A DNA stretch of 6,565 nucleotides. Source: a bacterium. Lineage in GTDB: Bacteria > Spirochaetota > Spirochaetia > Treponematales > Rectinemataceae. Shown here one piece after another: positions 5,718 through 6,565 of this stretch (positions within the stretch are counted from its first letter, which is position 1; every line of letters begins with the position of its first letter). The position numbers and the translations under genes are program-made. A model generated the notes under the pieces. It had not been told where the DNA came from. It was given only the letters and a program-made list of their open reading frames with translations, and made no database searches. The DNA lies in assembly GCA_021813065.1 (NCBI GenBank), contig JAKALZ010000109.1:1-6565 (forward strand), in the 5' to 3' direction.

Positions 5718-6565
5718 ATGAATCTCTATTCTTTCTCGTGGCGAAATCTGCTTCGCAACCGGCGCCGAAGTCTCCTCGCGGTGCTCTCTACCTTTCTCGC
5801 TACACTCTGTGTTGTCGCCGGCAACGGATTCACTGAAGGTTTCCTAGACTCGATGGTCCGCAATTACACGAAGAACGAAACTGGTCACGTTTCTGTTACC
5901 ACCGCCGACTACCGCGAGCGCTCGAGGTTTATGCCCGTAGATACCTACATCGCGAATGCCGAGCAGGCGTGCGCGGATATCGAGGCGCTGGGAAAAACCG
6001 GCGCCATTCTTGCCGCGCCGCGCATCCGATTTGGCGTACTGCTCTCATCGGGACCGTTCACGAAGCCCGCCGCCGCGATCGCGGGCGACCCCGAGAAGGA
6101 AAAGTCTCTTCTAATGCTCCAGAAAAGCCTCTTGCCCGGCAGCGCGTATGTGGACGCGCCAGGCACAGCGATTGTGGGGAGCGTGCTCGCCTCCGATCTC
6201 GGACTCAAGGTTGGCGATCCTCTTAAGGTTATCGCGACAAAGTCAGACGGCGGCATCGGCTTCAAGTCGCTCAAGATATCCGGCATCTTTAAAACCGGAA
6301 CAAACGCGCTCGACGGCTCCGTGTTCCAGATGCGTCTTGATGATGCGCAGGCGATGCTCGCGATGCCCAGTGGAGCCCAACAGATTCTCGTGATGCTCCC
6401 CGATTACCGTCAGGCACCCGCGTGGCAGGCAAAGATAGCCTCGACACTCAGCGCTCGAGGCTATACAGATCTTTCGATTCTTCCTTGGACCGAAATAGGC
6501 GACTACACCAAGATCATTCTGCTCGCGGGAGCGGTCTACTCGGGGATGTGGTTCTTTATCGCCCT
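5718..6565 (+). CDS. ABC transporter permease 2, FtsX/MacB (LolC/E-like) fold, 3' partial
   Basis: Second, different permease of the same operon; 282 complete codons are visible and the frame runs off the window without a stop. The ATG at 5718 follows the stop of permease 1 by ten bases, with AGGAGGA (5707-5713) overlapping that stop codon. Residues read MNLYSFSWRNLLRNRRRSLL, the basic motif typical of this fold, then helix 1 (about 18-38) and an extracytoplasmic domain (about 40-262) that includes GHVSVTTADYRERSRFMP and AIVGSVLASDLGLKVGDPLKV. The start of the second helix is visible (KIILLAGAVYSGMWFFIAL, from about residue 265). It is only distantly similar to permease 1, so the exporter is probably a heterodimer of permeases on a pair of identical ATPases, as in LolCDE. 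Homology to LolC/E does not prove lipoprotein transport. Confidence 0.92.
   Translation, partial: MNLYSFSWRNLLRNRRRSLLAVLSTFLATLCVVAGNGFTEGFLDSMVRNYTKNETGHVSVTTADYRERSRFMPVDTYIANAEQACADIEALGKTGAILAAPRIRFGVLLSSGPFTKPAAAIAGDPEKEKSLLMLQKSLLPGSAYVDAPGTAIVGSVLASDLGLKVGDPLKVIATKSDGGIGFKSLKISGIFKTGTNALDGSVFQMRLDDAQAMLAMPSGAQQILVMLPDYRQAPAWQAKIASTLSARGYTDLSILPWTEIGDYTKIILLAGAVYSGMWFFIA

Overview
This window looks like chromosomal DNA from a moderately GC-rich bacterium, most likely a spirochaete. That assignment is an inference from three things: the style of the acyl-CoA ligase, the gene order (winged-helix regulator, small polytopic membrane protein, ABC exporter), and a DUF4097 gene. No marker gene fixes the taxonomy. 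There are no RNA genes, CRISPR arrays, insertion sequences or attachment sites that I can see, and coding density is high.

Layout. Positions 2-1612 (+) hold the C-terminal ~536 codons of a long-chain acyl-CoA synthetase whose start lies before the window. Positions 1709-2584 (-) converge on it and encode a DUF4097 beta-repeat protein. Its reading frame has its own ribosome-binding site and promoter but is broken by one in-frame TAG at codon 49. Positions 2585-2789 form a compact divergent control region: an extended -10 promoter firing leftwards, a near-consensus sigma70 promoter firing rightwards (TTGACG, 17 bp, TATAAT), and a set of overlapping palindromes just downstream of the rightward -10 that looks like a repressor operator. 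From 2790 to the right edge runs a tightly packed operon: a six-helix membrane protein of unknown function, a small winged-helix regulator (HTH_34 type), an ABC ATPase of the LolD/MacB class, and two different FtsX/MacB-fold permeases, the second cut by the window edge. Two junctions in the operon are ATGA overlaps, and the other two have strong Shine-Dalgarno sequences close behind the previous stop.

How it may work together (inference). The winged-helix protein probably represses its own operon by binding the palindromes at the transcription start. The operon would then supply one ATPase and two permeases, forming a heteromeric exporter or lipoprotein/membrane-extraction pump. The six-helix protein, placed first in the operon and coupled to the regulator, is the least understood member and could be an accessory or sensing subunit. 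The divergent DUF4097 gene shares the control region and may belong to the same envelope-related response, but it is either a recent pseudogene, a readthrough gene or a sequencing error.
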